Source: Deltaproteobacteria bacterium
GTDB taxonomy: Bacteria > Desulfobacterota > Desulfarculia > Adiutricales > Adiutricaceae
Length of the DNA: 5,533 nt
Reading direction: 5' to 3'
NCBI GenBank assembly: GCA_031269135.1
Contig: JAISZP010000042.1
Coordinates: 1-5,533 of the forward strand
In this document: positions 1 through 5,079 of the stretch, in pieces
How positions within the stretch are numbered: the stretch's first letter is position 1
Layout: every line of letters begins with the position of its first letter
Program-made: the position numbers and the translations under genes
The notes under the pieces: generated by a model
The model's database searches: none
Told to the model about the DNA's origin: nothing
Seen by the model: only the letters and a program-made list of their open reading frames with translations

Positions 1-168
1 TTCAAGTTCCCGAATATATTGATTTAACAGCGGCTCGTTAAAGAGTTCAACTACCGATTCATGCGTCGACCAGCTGTTGACGAGATAGTTGAAGCACTCG
101 TCGCTGCAAGGAGAATTGACCAAATTTCGTAGGTAGTAAAAAGTTATGGCCTTATCATTCGGAAGCAT
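1..168 (-). CDS. Unknown protein, N-terminal 56 residues only (runs off the left edge)
   Basis: The frame is open from an ATG at 168-166 to the window edge, 56 codons without a stop. The translation begins MLPNDKAITFYY and has a normal soluble composition rich in Asn, Leu, Ser and Glu, with no signal peptide or membrane segment. An in-frame ATG also exists at 180-178. I prefer 168 because a GGAGAG ribosome-binding sequence lies four bases before it, inside the codons that follow the upstream ATG. I do not recognise the family. It points the same way as all other genes here. A perfect 8-bp inverted repeat lies about 85 bases upstream of the start. That this is a real gene rests on the open frame, the ribosome-binding site and the composition; a chance frame of this length remains possible. 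Confidence 0.5.
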   Translation of the reverse strand, partial: MLPNDKAITFYYLRNLVNSPCSDECFNYLVNSWSTHESVVELFNEPLLNQYIRELE

Positions 169-213
169 TTTACTCTCCATCTGCTGAACATCATTCAGGC
201 TTTCATTCCTATG

Positions 214-243
214 GCCGGCGGCTTAGTCGTCCGGCTCGCCGGC
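214..243. repeat. GC-rich hairpin upstream of the left-edge gene
   Basis: The 7-bp arms GCCGGCG (214-220) and CGCCGGC (237-243) are perfect complements with a 16-base loop. No T-tract follows on either strand, so it is not a convincing terminator. It would lie in the leader or promoter region of the minus-strand gene that starts at 168. Confidence 0.35.
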
Positions 244-252
244 GAACGACTC

Positions 253-272
253 GAAAACTTTTGCAAGTTTTC
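253..272. promoter_or_regulatory. Perfect inverted repeat, possible operator
   Basis: GAAAACTT (253-260) and AAGTTTTC (265-272) form perfect 8-bp arms around a 4-base centre. The arms are AT-rich and no T-run follows, which fits a dimeric regulator site better than a terminator. It lies about 85-105 bases upstream of the minus-strand start at 168. I see no clear -10 and -35 pair beside it, so the regulatory role is inferred from symmetry and position only. Confidence 0.35.
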
Positions 273-400
273 AAGCATGACATGTCGAAACCAATCGTCT
301 TTGGAAAGATATAAAGCAAGGCTAAACTATTTTTTTTCCATTTTCTGAAACCGCCCGACTTATTCGATAAGAGTCGAATCAGCCGGATTGCGTAAATTCC

Positions 401-497
401 CTATTGGGGGGCGCCGTACGCTCCGTCTTTTGCGGAAAATTCCAATATTTGTTTGCGCTCAAAAGACGATTCTTTCCGGCGCCGGTCCGCATCCTTA
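401..497 (-). repeat. Direct repeat copy A (decayed coding segment at the 3' end of the AAA+ pseudogene)
   Basis: A 47-base core at 421-467 matches 999-1045 at 45 of 47 positions. Looser similarity continues to about 497 (against 1075), at roughly two thirds identity. Read on the minus strand it encodes a tail containing SSFERKQILEFSAKDG and ends at a TAG at 403-401. The matching frame in copy B reads LSFERRQILEFSAKDGE. Most of the differences I translated are synonymous or conservative, so both copies descend from the same coding sequence. This copy is fused out of frame to the AAA+ fragment just after its ESHPL motif (about 524). Confidence 0.75.
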
Positions 498-523
498 TCG
501 AACAATCGAGATTTCGGCAATAA

Positions 524-985
524 CAAGGGGATGGCTTTCCATCCAGGTCAGCATTTCATTGACATGGGAGATCTCCCAGTTACTTACGGCATTTGTTCTG
601 TCCTGAAGAAAGGAGTCGGCCTCGTCGAAGATCAAGAACTTCTTTTTCTCTCTGGCTTGACGAAAGGCGCAGGCGATATTCTTTTCCGACTCTCCAAGAA
701 ACATGGACTGCAGCTCTGACGCCCTTTTCTGAAGGACGGACAATCCCATCTCTTTGGCCAGATGCCGGGCATACTCCGACTTTCCCCCAGCCCGGCGGAC
801 CATAAAGACACAAAGAAAAATCAAGAGCTTTAATATTACAGATTCTCTCGGTCAATTTTTGCAGATCTTCATCCGCGTTCAAGAGTTTAATGTCGAAGGG
901 ACGTCTTGACTCCCTACGGAACGTTCAGATTTTATTTCGTCGGTGACGACCGCCTCTGGGCTGTCGGGAGTTTTTTGTGGGGGGG
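524..985 (-). pseudogene. AAA+ ATPase, frameshifted and truncated
   Basis: Three reading frames must be joined to recover one AAA+ module. In order they give a polar linker (PDSPEAVVTDEIKSE, about 970-920), the pre-P-loop motif PFDIKLLNADEDL (about 900-865), Walker A (GPPGWGK then S, about 805-775), Walker B (FLIFDEADSFL, about 640-610) and VNEMLTWMESHPL ending near 524. This order is typical of a bacterial family of AAA+ ATPases in which ESHPL is normally followed by PFACTTN and the sensor-1 and lid regions. Those regions are missing here. One base appears lost near 900. One extra G sits in a run of five inside the P-loop (784-788). After 524 the frame passes into an unrelated duplicated tail. 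It could once have been the C-terminal half of the same protein as the pseudogene at 994-1649, which lies immediately upstream. As it stands it cannot make an active ATPase. Confidence 0.8.
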
Positions 986-1085
986 GGTATGCCTTACTCT
1001 CCGTCTTTTGCGGAAAATTCCAATATTTGTCTACGCTCAAAAGACAAATCTCTCCAGCACCGCTCCGCGCACACATCAATCAAAT
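979..1085 (-). repeat. Direct repeat copy B, with a nine-G run
   Basis: This is the second copy of the segment seen at 401-497; the best-conserved core is 999-1045. It forms the 3' end of the unknown pseudogene at 994-1649 and supplies its TAA stop (996-994). Nine consecutive G residues follow at 979-987 on the plus strand; copy A has six Gs at the equivalent place. The two copies bracket the AAA+ fragment, so a tandem duplication or recombination event shaped this locus. Confidence 0.75.
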
Positions 1086-1649
1086 GCGCTCGTTTATCGA
1101 CTATGTCGTTAAAACCTGGAGGGATCATACGCGGGTCATCCTCCATATCTTTCGGCCAGTTCCTGGGTCTAAGCTCCTTGATCGGTTGTTTATGCCCATT
1201 CTCGCCGACGGAGTCGCTTTCGATCGGAGCGAGTTCTTCGTCGAACTCCTTGAGCAGGGTGGTCTCCTGCAAACGCAGATCAAGGACGATGACTCTGATG
1301 TCCGACATAGGGTATTGACCTTCGGGCTTCTCATACTTAATCTTAAGGAGTCTACGAGCGTAATCGATGCATGTTTCGATCCAGGCCAGACCAGCGAAGT
1401 AGAAGTAGCTCTGCTTCTGGCTGTAGTATCTTACACGTTTGATGGAGCTTCTTAAGAGATCCGTATTGTACATGGAGTTAATGAAGTCGAACTCGTCGCC
1501 GTCTCTGGACTGGATGCGGAATACGAAAGTTATCGGGTGACGTTGGGGTTTAAGGGATAGTGTCCTGTCTGGTGAAGGCCTCTGTCCAGCTCGCCGCAGC
1601 CGCCTTCGGGATGAATAAGGTCGGAATGTTTTTCGTAAAATAAATACAT
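994..1649 (-). pseudogene. Unknown protein, one frameshift near its N-terminus
   Basis: A good start exists: an ATG at 1649-1647 preceded by AAAGGAAAG two bases upstream. The first frame gives 39 residues (MYLFYEKHSDLIHP..., ending NVTR) and stops at a TAA at 1532-1530. A second frame, already open there, continues ITFVFRIQSRDGDE and runs to 994, so one base was probably lost around 1533-1541. The joined protein is about 218 residues. It holds an aromatic stretch (YYSQKQSYFYFAGLAWIE), the hydrophobic strand RVIVLDLRLQ, an acidic middle and a proline-rich part (RPRNWPKDMEDDP). RVIVLDLRL recalls the phospho-acceptor strand of response-regulator receiver domains, but nothing else supports that. 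I do not recognise the family. Its last 25 or so residues are duplicated at 401-497. It may be the N-terminal part of the same original gene as the AAA+ fragment that follows directly. Confidence 0.6.
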
Positions 1650-1706
1650 GACTTTCCTTTGCTATATGGCGCGACGGCCTCGCAGGCGAGGCGGCGCTCG
1701 GTCGTC

Positions 1707-1736
1707 ATAGATCGACTCGATATAGATCGACTCGAT
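1707..1736. repeat. Perfect 15-bp tandem duplication
   Basis: The unit ATAGATCGACTCGAT occurs at 1707-1721 and again at 1722-1736 without any change. The exact identity means the duplication is recent. Confidence 0.9.
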
Positions 1737-1805
1737 CAAGCGCCTCGGCGTTTGTGGTCAAGTCGTCGCGGATCGGTTATTGCGCTTTTGACGGGAGTCC
1801 TTCGT

Positions 1806-1835
1806 TCGGATATCGTCTTATCGGATATCGTCTTA
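1806..1835. repeat. Perfect 15-bp tandem duplication
   Basis: The unit TCGGATATCGTCTTA occurs at 1806-1820 and 1821-1835 with no mismatch. It is a different sequence from the duplication 100 bases to the left, but the unit has the same length. Confidence 0.9.
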
Positions 1836-1934
1836 ATAGCTCTACGCCATAGCTGACCATGGAGAGGACCGGCCGAATGCCTTCATGATTTTCAGAACCG
1901 ACAGGCTCAATGTAGTTTCTTCATTGCCGAGATG

Positions 1935-1954
1935 TTCCCGACACCCGTCGGGAA
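1935..1954. repeat. Perfect 8-bp hairpin
   Basis: TTCCCGAC (1935-1942) and GTCGGGAA (1947-1954) pair perfectly around a 4-base loop. The plus strand continues TTCCTCCTTC, a weak pyrimidine tract; the minus strand has no T-run. It could be a weak terminator, but no plus-strand gene is present to need one. Confidence 0.4.
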
Positions 1955-1984
1955 TTCCTCCTTCGTCGCCGGGGCTGCGACAAT

Positions 1985-2008
1985 CGGCGTTTGCGGCGCC
2001 TAACGCCG
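1985..2008. repeat. 7-bp hairpin followed by a T-rich tract on the plus strand
   Basis: CGGCGTT (1985-1991) pairs with AACGCCG (2002-2008) around a 10-base loop, and TTGATTTT follows on the plus strand. The reverse complement of this block resembles 3603-3630, so it may also be a dispersed repeat. Confidence 0.35.
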
Positions 2009-2068
2009 TTGATTTTCCGCTTTAGAGCTCGGCTTCAATGCAGTTTCTTCCAAGGCCGGTTTCGTCGA

Positions 2069-2120
2069 CCGAAGTTTTTTTGACGGCCGAAGTTTTTTTT
2101 GACGACAGAAGTTTTTAGTC
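2069..2120. repeat. Three imperfect tandem units, about 18 bp each
   Basis: Units start with CCGAAG or CAGAAG followed by a run of T and then GACG (2069-2086, 2087-2105, 2106-2120). T-run lengths are seven, eight and five. The block lies just downstream of the WYL gene's stop. The T-runs are on the plus strand, so they cannot act as the U-tract of a terminator for that gene. Confidence 0.75.
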
Positions 2121-2144
2121 TTCAACGTTTGATTCGCGCCTATC

Positions 2145-3131
2145 CTACCTGCTCCAGTCCTCCGGCAGGTTCTCCCAGAAATCGACCGGCTTGATCACTT
2201 TGACCGAACTCCCCCCGGTATAAAGGTGCCAGGCCATCTCAAGGAGTCCTCCGGCTTTGAATTTGACGGTCAGGCTGCCATCGTTGTTGGAGAAAGTCTC
2301 TTGACTTGGGTGGAAAACAAAATTTGCGGCTTCACGGGCGACCTGAGGCGAAAAAAGCCACTCCACCTCAACCGGTTCCTCCTGGAAAACGCCGAAAGAT
2401 TTGGCGGCGTGGCTTTCAAGAGAAAAATCGCGATCCTCCTCAAACACTTCCGGAAGCACTTCGACCTTATAAATAAGATCAAGAATAAAGTGATACGGCT
2501 TATCGTCGTCGTTTTCAAAAAATTTCGCCACAAGATAATGGTTTCTTTCCCCGTACAGAATCCCTAAGGGAACCAGATTGAACTCACGTTCTTGACCTTC
2601 CCTGTTACGGTAGTCAATCTTTATGGCATGAAAGCTCATCATGGCCTCCCTAATTCTCTGGATGACCAGAGGGTCGGTCTTGAGGTACGGGGCAGGCCTT
2701 AAACCATGACCTTCGAATTTCATGACGTCTTCAAGATTTGTGCTCTTGGCCAATGAGAGATTCAGCAGGCCTCTTATTTTGTCGCCGACGCTTTCCAGAA
2801 GCCTGGCCTGTTCCGACATCCCGTTTTTGCGAAGAAGCTTGGCCCCAAGACCAATGGAAACCAATTCTTCGTTCTTTATAGAGGCCACGATTAATCGGTC
2901 GATGTACTTTGTTCTCAGCTTAAACGTCTTGTTCTTGCCGTCCTTAAACTCTTGAAAATCAGCCGAGAAGAACTCGGCCACCGCGTTTCTCATCCTCTCA
3001 GCCGTCCTCCTGGCGACTCCGTAGCGCTGCGTAATGTCGGTGATGGTCACTCCGCTATGGCTTCCCTGAAGCAACATCACCAAATCCAGAAGATTTTTGA
3101 AAAGACCGTAATTGCCGTCGTGTTTTGACAT
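2145..3131 (-). CDS. WYL-domain transcriptional regulator with N-terminal helix-turn-helix
   Basis: WYL proteins are DNA-binding regulators whose WYL domain senses a ligand, often nucleic-acid derived; many sit beside phage-defence or DNA-damage genes. Numbering from the upstream ATG at 3137, residues 10-55 form a winged helix-turn-helix (VTITDITQRYGVARRTAERM is the recognition region). Residues about 157-230 are the WYL core, with DYRNREGQEREF, LVPLGIL and NHYLVAKF (His in place of the usual Trp). Residues about 255-325 are the C-terminal WCX extension ending GLLEMAWHLYTGG...VKVIKP. At 328-330 residues it is full length. Two ATGs compete: 3137 has a purine-rich GAAAGAGA touching it, whereas 3131 has the same sequence at a six-base spacing, so I prefer 3131. 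It has its own promoter and a symmetric site over the -35 position, which suggests autoregulation. A decayed second copy of its N-terminal half lies at 5080-5445. Its target is not evident from the sequence. Confidence 0.93.
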   Translation of the reverse strand: MSKHDGNYGLFKNLLDLVMLLQGSHSGVTITDITQRYGVARRTAERMRNAVAEFFSADFQEFKDGKNKTFKLRTKYIDRLIVASIKNEELVSIGLGAKLLRKNGMSEQARLLESVGDKIRGLLNLSLAKSTNLEDVMKFEGHGLRPAPYLKTDPLVIQRIREAMMSFHAIKIDYRNREGQEREFNLVPLGILYGERNHYLVAKFFENDDDKPYHFILDLIYKVEVLPEVFEEDRDFSLESHAAKSFGVFQEEPVEVEWLFSPQVAREAANFVFHPSQETFSNNDGSLTVKFKAGGLLEMAWHLYTGGSSVKVIKPVDFWENLPEDWSR

Positions 3132-3213
3132 AATCATTCTCTTTCAAACCGGTTTTCGCTCTTTGAGGCGATCCGTCGACCTTTGGCGGTCCCCCAACCC
3201 TTGCTTTAAAGAC

Positions 3214-3222
3214 ATTATAACA
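3214..3222 (-). promoter_or_regulatory. Extended -10 promoter of the WYL gene
   Basis: The minus strand reads TGTTATAAT: a consensus TATAAT (3219-3214) with the extended TGn element before it (3222-3220). No good -35 hexamer lies 17 bases upstream, which is usual for extended -10 promoters. Transcription would start near 3207 and leave a leader of about 75 bases before the start at 3131. Confidence 0.6.
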
Positions 3223-3225
3223 TGC

Positions 3226-3250
3226 ATATACGACAAATTACGTCGCATAT
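3226..3250. promoter_or_regulatory. Inverted repeat over the -35 region, possible WYL operator
   Basis: ATATACGAC (3226-3234) and GTCGCATAT (3242-3250) are complementary at eight of nine positions around a 7-base AT-rich centre. The centre is about 31 bases upstream of the inferred transcription start, so a bound dimer would cover the -35 position and block polymerase. WYL regulators commonly repress themselves through such sites. That this one binds the adjacent WYL protein is inference. Confidence 0.5.
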
Positions 3251-3316
3251 AAATCGACTATTCGGAATTCCGCTTTGTGCGCAACTATTGAGGTATGAGT
3301 AGTCGAGAGTTTCAAA

Positions 3317-3539
3317 TCAAGCCGCATCAACAGGAGTATCGCTCCCCTTCCGCTTTTTAGGGGGATCATCGGCTTTGTCGTCTTTATCTGCGATCGGATG
3401 CCATGCGAGCGGATTGCATTCAAGAAGATTGTATTCTCGTTTTACGGTCCGTCTCGTAGTCGTCGAGAAATCCCTTGATGCGCCTGACGATGGCGGAAGC
3501 TTGATTTACAGATTTTTTCTTCAACAACAAAAAGCCCAT
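3317..3539 (-). pseudogene. Small decayed reading frame with a basic, acidic-rich tail
   Basis: Two overlapping minus-strand frames join to one protein-like sequence. The first starts at an ATG at 3539 and gives 39 residues including NQASAIVRRIKGFLDDYET, then stops at 3422-3420. The second, entered by a shift near 3445, continues VKREYNLLECNPLAWHPI and ends in a charged tail (DKDDKADDPPKKRKGSD) at a TGA at 3319-3317. Amphipathic helix-like text in the first part and a charged, disordered-looking C-terminus in the second are typical of DNA- or RNA-binding proteins, but I recognise no family. No ribosome-binding site precedes the ATG, so the original start may lie further upstream and be lost. 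Chance frames could produce something similar; the continuity of plausible protein across one shift is the only support. Confidence 0.4.
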
Positions 3540-3553
3540 AAACGACGAAAAGC

Positions 3554-3579
3554 CCATTGCGCCTATTCGCGCGCAATGG
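3554..3579 (-). terminator. Hairpin with short T-tracts on the minus strand, possible terminator
   Basis: CCATTGCGC (3554-3562) and GCGCAATGG (3571-3579) pair perfectly over 9 bp with an 8-base loop. On the minus strand the stem is followed by GCTTTTCG and, 20 bases on, GCTTTTTG. It could end transcripts coming from the helicase gene before the small decayed frame. The T-tracts are short, so efficiency is doubtful. Confidence 0.4.
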
Positions 3580-3593
3580 ACTCATCGGTTGAA

Positions 3594-3608
3594 AACGGTT
3601 TAACCGTT
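3594..3608. repeat. 15-base palindrome
   Basis: AACGGTT (3594-3600) and AACCGTT (3602-3608) are perfect arms around one base. It is a possible protein-binding site, but there is no identifiable promoter next to it. Confidence 0.3.
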
Positions 3609-3671
3609 AGGCGCAACGCCGCCGATTGTTATGCAAAAAAATATCCATCCCTGTCGCCTGCGGAAGGCCAC

Positions 3672-3696
3672 GCCCCGAAGTCATGAAATGCGGGGC
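3672..3696. repeat. Short GC hairpin
   Basis: GCCCCG (3672-3677) pairs with CGGGGC (3691-3696) across a 13-base loop. There is no adjacent T-run and no gene start; its role is unknown. Confidence 0.3.
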
Positions 3697-3734
3697 CATA
3701 TTTCACGGCAAGTTTTCGCAGGACGATAAATTAT

Positions 3735-3835
3735 GAAAGGTCTTTCATCCAGGATTTTGAACGCCTGCGGCTCAGCCTCGTCCATTGGTTCAGCCTCTCC
3801 ATTGACTCAGCCTCGTCGAGCGCCTCGCTGACGCT
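3735..3835 (-). pseudogene. Orphan remnant of a DnaB linker helix, internally triplicated
   Basis: On the minus strand 3783-3735 reads DEAEPQAFKILDERPF across in-frame codons. This is the pattern of the DnaB linker helix (LLDxAExxxFKIxExR in bacterial DnaB). The same text, with small indels, occurs directly upstream of the helicase gene at 4891-4844. Here no motor domain follows; the sequence runs into gene-free DNA. Just before it, about 17-18 bases coding for this helix start (GAGGCTGAG-type units) are repeated three times (3772-3822). It is best explained as the 5' leftover of a third dnaB-like copy whose motor domain was deleted. Confidence 0.55.
3772..3822. repeat. Three tandem units of 17-18 bp inside the DnaB linker remnant
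   Basis: Units begin TCAGCCTC at 3772, 3790 and 3807; the first two share CCATTG near their ends. On the minus strand each encodes a DEAE-like piece, so the repeat arose by duplication of linker-helix codons. Confidence 0.75.
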
Positions 3836-3877
3836 GGTTGCGGCGGTTCTTAAGCAAGCCGAGGCGGCCAGATTTTA

Positions 3878-3913
3878 CTTTCCGCCCGACCGGCTATCAA
3901 GCCGGGCGGAAAG
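3878..3913 (-). terminator. Strong hairpin directly after the helicase gene
   Basis: CTTTCCGCCCG (3878-3888) and CGGGCGGAAAG (3903-3913) are perfect 11-bp complements; an inner CCGGCT/AGCCGG pairing is an alternative fold. The stem begins ten bases after the helicase stop codon. On the minus strand it is followed by TAAAATCT, a poor U-tract, so it is a probable terminator or mRNA-stabilising hairpin, not a textbook rho-independent one. The decayed copy at 4905-4925 lacks the distal arm. Confidence 0.6.
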
Positions 3914-3922
3914 CCGCTCGCC

Positions 3923-4798
3923 TCACAAATCCACCAGAGGCTCAAAGCGAGTATGGGGGACGAAAGAAACGCTCTCGGCGATGAAATGGAGGGATACCGC
4001 GCCGGTAGGTCCGCTGCGGTTTTTAGTTATCCTAAGTTCGGCCTTGCCTTTAAGACTGGGATCGTCCTTTTTGAGCAGCTCTGGTCTGACCACAAACATG
4101 ACCAGATCGGCGTCCTGCACAATACTGGCGTCCTCCCGGAAATCCGAGAAGCTTGGCGCCGGGTCGCTGTAACGCCTGAGCTGGGATAAGGCGATAACCG
4201 GCACACTCAGTTCCTCGGCCAACGATTTTAGGGCGCCGCTTATCTCGCGAATCTCTTGCTTGCGGTTATTATGACTCACGTCGGTTCGCATGAGCTGAAG
4301 ATAATCCACAATAATCAAACCCAAGTCTAAGTTCCTTTCCGAGCTTTTAAGACGACTTTTCAACCTTCCGGCCTTGGCGCTAAGCTCATTGGGCGACAAA
4401 CTGCGCGCGTCATCGATGAATATCGGCGAATTATTTAGAAGCTCAGCGTTTGCCGTCATTGTCTTGATATCCTCATCAGACTGTCGACCGGCGCGAAGCT
4501 CTTGAATATCGTGACGACCGAGCTGACATAAAAGGCGTCGGCGCACCTGATCGGCATTCATCTCTAAACTGAAAAAGGCCGTAGGCACGGGCGTCGAATC
4601 TTTTCCGCTTTCCCGCCTCCCCGCAATGGCCGCGTTGAGGGCGAAATTTAGCGCCACAGCGGTCTTACCCATGCCGGGACGACCGCCGACTATGATTAAA
4701 TCGGATTTTTGAAAGCCGCCCGTCGTCCGATCAAGGGCGGAGAATCCGATCGATACGCCAGTGACGCTCCCCTCGATACTCTTGACTTCAATGCTCAT
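3923..4798 (-). CDS. DnaB-type (SF4/RecA-fold) helicase, C-terminal motor domain only
   Basis: DnaB proteins form hexameric rings that unwind DNA at replication forks using ATP. From the ATG at 4798 the product is 291 residues and carries the motor motifs in order: the entry motif GVSIGFSALDRTTGGFQ (14-30), Walker A GGRPGMGKTA (38-47, Lys45 Thr46), FFSLEM with the catalytic Glu79, Walker B LIIVDYLQLM (161-170, Asp165), SQLRR with Gln206, SDFREDASIVQDADLVMF (218-235) and the finger loop ITKNRSGPTG (257-266). The usual N-terminal helical domain of about 150 residues is absent. An AAAGGA lies ten bases before this ATG. A GTG at 4834 in the same frame would add 12 residues but has no ribosome-binding site. 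Linker-helix codons lie upstream in broken frames, so the gene is a truncated descendant of a longer one. The open, motif-complete frame suggests it was kept, or was broken recently. Phage, plasmid or duplicated chromosomal origin are all possible. Confidence 0.9.
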   Translation of the reverse strand: MSIEVKSIEGSVTGVSIGFSALDRTTGGFQKSDLIIVGGRPGMGKTAVALNFALNAAIAGRRESGKDSTPVPTAFFSLEMNADQVRRRLLCQLGRHDIQELRAGRQSDEDIKTMTANAELLNNSPIFIDDARSLSPNELSAKAGRLKSRLKSSERNLDLGLIIVDYLQLMRTDVSHNNRKQEIREISGALKSLAEELSVPVIALSQLRRYSDPAPSFSDFREDASIVQDADLVMFVVRPELLKKDDPSLKGKAELRITKNRSGPTGAVSLHFIAESVSFVPHTRFEPLVDL

Positions 4799-4905
4799 CT
4801 TGAAAACATCCTTTATGTCAGCGCCCACGCGCACTAAACGGTTGAAGGTTCTTTCATCTAGAATTTCAGCGCCCTCGACTCGGTCTCCTCCAAGACCTCA
4901 CCGAC
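4799..4905 (-). pseudogene. DnaB linker region upstream of the helicase start, frame broken
   Basis: In the helicase frame the codons before 4834 read LDERTFNRL, then VRVGADIKDVFK, up to the ATG at 4798, and in that frame a TGA lies near 4900. A neighbouring frame reads GEVLEETESRALKF before it. Joined, they give EETESRALKFLDER, which matches the conserved DnaB linker helix (E. coli DnaB has AESRVFKIAESR at this place). A one-base loss near 4860 explains the break. Nothing of the N-terminal helical domain remains further upstream, because the decayed tail of another DnaB copy begins at about 4927. Confidence 0.65.
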
Positions 4906-4926
4906 GCCGCGCGGTAAGCTCTCGCC

Positions 4927-5077
4927 TCGCAAATCGTCCAGGGGCCGAGCGCATAGCGGCGACGATAGAGGCGCTCTCGGCGATGAAATGGAGGAATGCC
5001 GCGTCGGCAGGTCCGCTGCGGCGTTTAGTTATCATAAGCTCGGCCTTGCCTTTAAGACTGGGATCGTCCTTGAGGAA
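4927..5077 (-). pseudogene. Decayed C-terminal end of a second DnaB-like copy
   Basis: The sequence aligns with the last 45-50 codons of the intact helicase (3923-4070). DDPSLKGKAEL is identical, ITKNRSGPTG has become ITKRRSGPAD, and LHFIAES is kept. Downstream of that the frame drifts, and the codon equivalent to the TGA stop is CGA (4929-4927). The 5' side ends abruptly near 5077, where it joins the WYL remnant. The strong 3' hairpin of the intact copy is incomplete here. It is not a functional gene. Confidence 0.85.
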
Positions 5078-5079
5078 GC

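Larger units (their letters stand above)
1650..2144. other. Gene-free stretch rich in short repeats
   Basis: I find no supported gene on either strand in these 495 bases. The 65-codon plus-strand frame at 1659-1856 consists largely of duplicated 15-base units and has no ribosome-binding site. The stretch contains a 7-bp hairpin at 1677-1692, two perfect 15-bp tandem duplications, two hairpins (1935-1954, 1985-2008) and a degenerate triple repeat (2069-2120). A phrase close to CAATGTAGTTTCTTC occurs near 1908-1922 and again near 2036-2050 with one change. It looks like decayed intergenic or former coding DNA. Confidence 0.6.

Noticed and set aside
943..1455. 170-codon open frame on the plus strand
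   Set aside because: It lies opposite the unknown pseudogene, whose minus-strand frame has a ribosome-binding site and a tail duplicated with mostly synonymous changes. The plus frame has no start signal and is a shadow.
1659..1856. 65-codon plus-strand frame
   Set aside because: It is built largely from the 15-bp tandem duplications, is rich in Arg and Ser, and has no ribosome-binding site.
3340..3375. PPKKRK in the small decayed frame looks like a eukaryotic nuclear localisation signal
   Set aside because: Short basic runs are common in nucleic-acid-binding tails and in random frames; nothing else here suggests a eukaryotic context or an effector.
3599..3612. GTTTAAC and GTTAGGC resemble integron attC core sites
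   Set aside because: The two cores are adjacent instead of 50 or more bases apart, there is no second pair of inner sites, and no cassette structure or integrase is present.
3375..3686. 103-codon plus-strand frame
   Set aside because: It crosses two hairpins and a palindrome, has no ribosome-binding site and a composition without domain-like features. The opposite strand carries more protein-like text.
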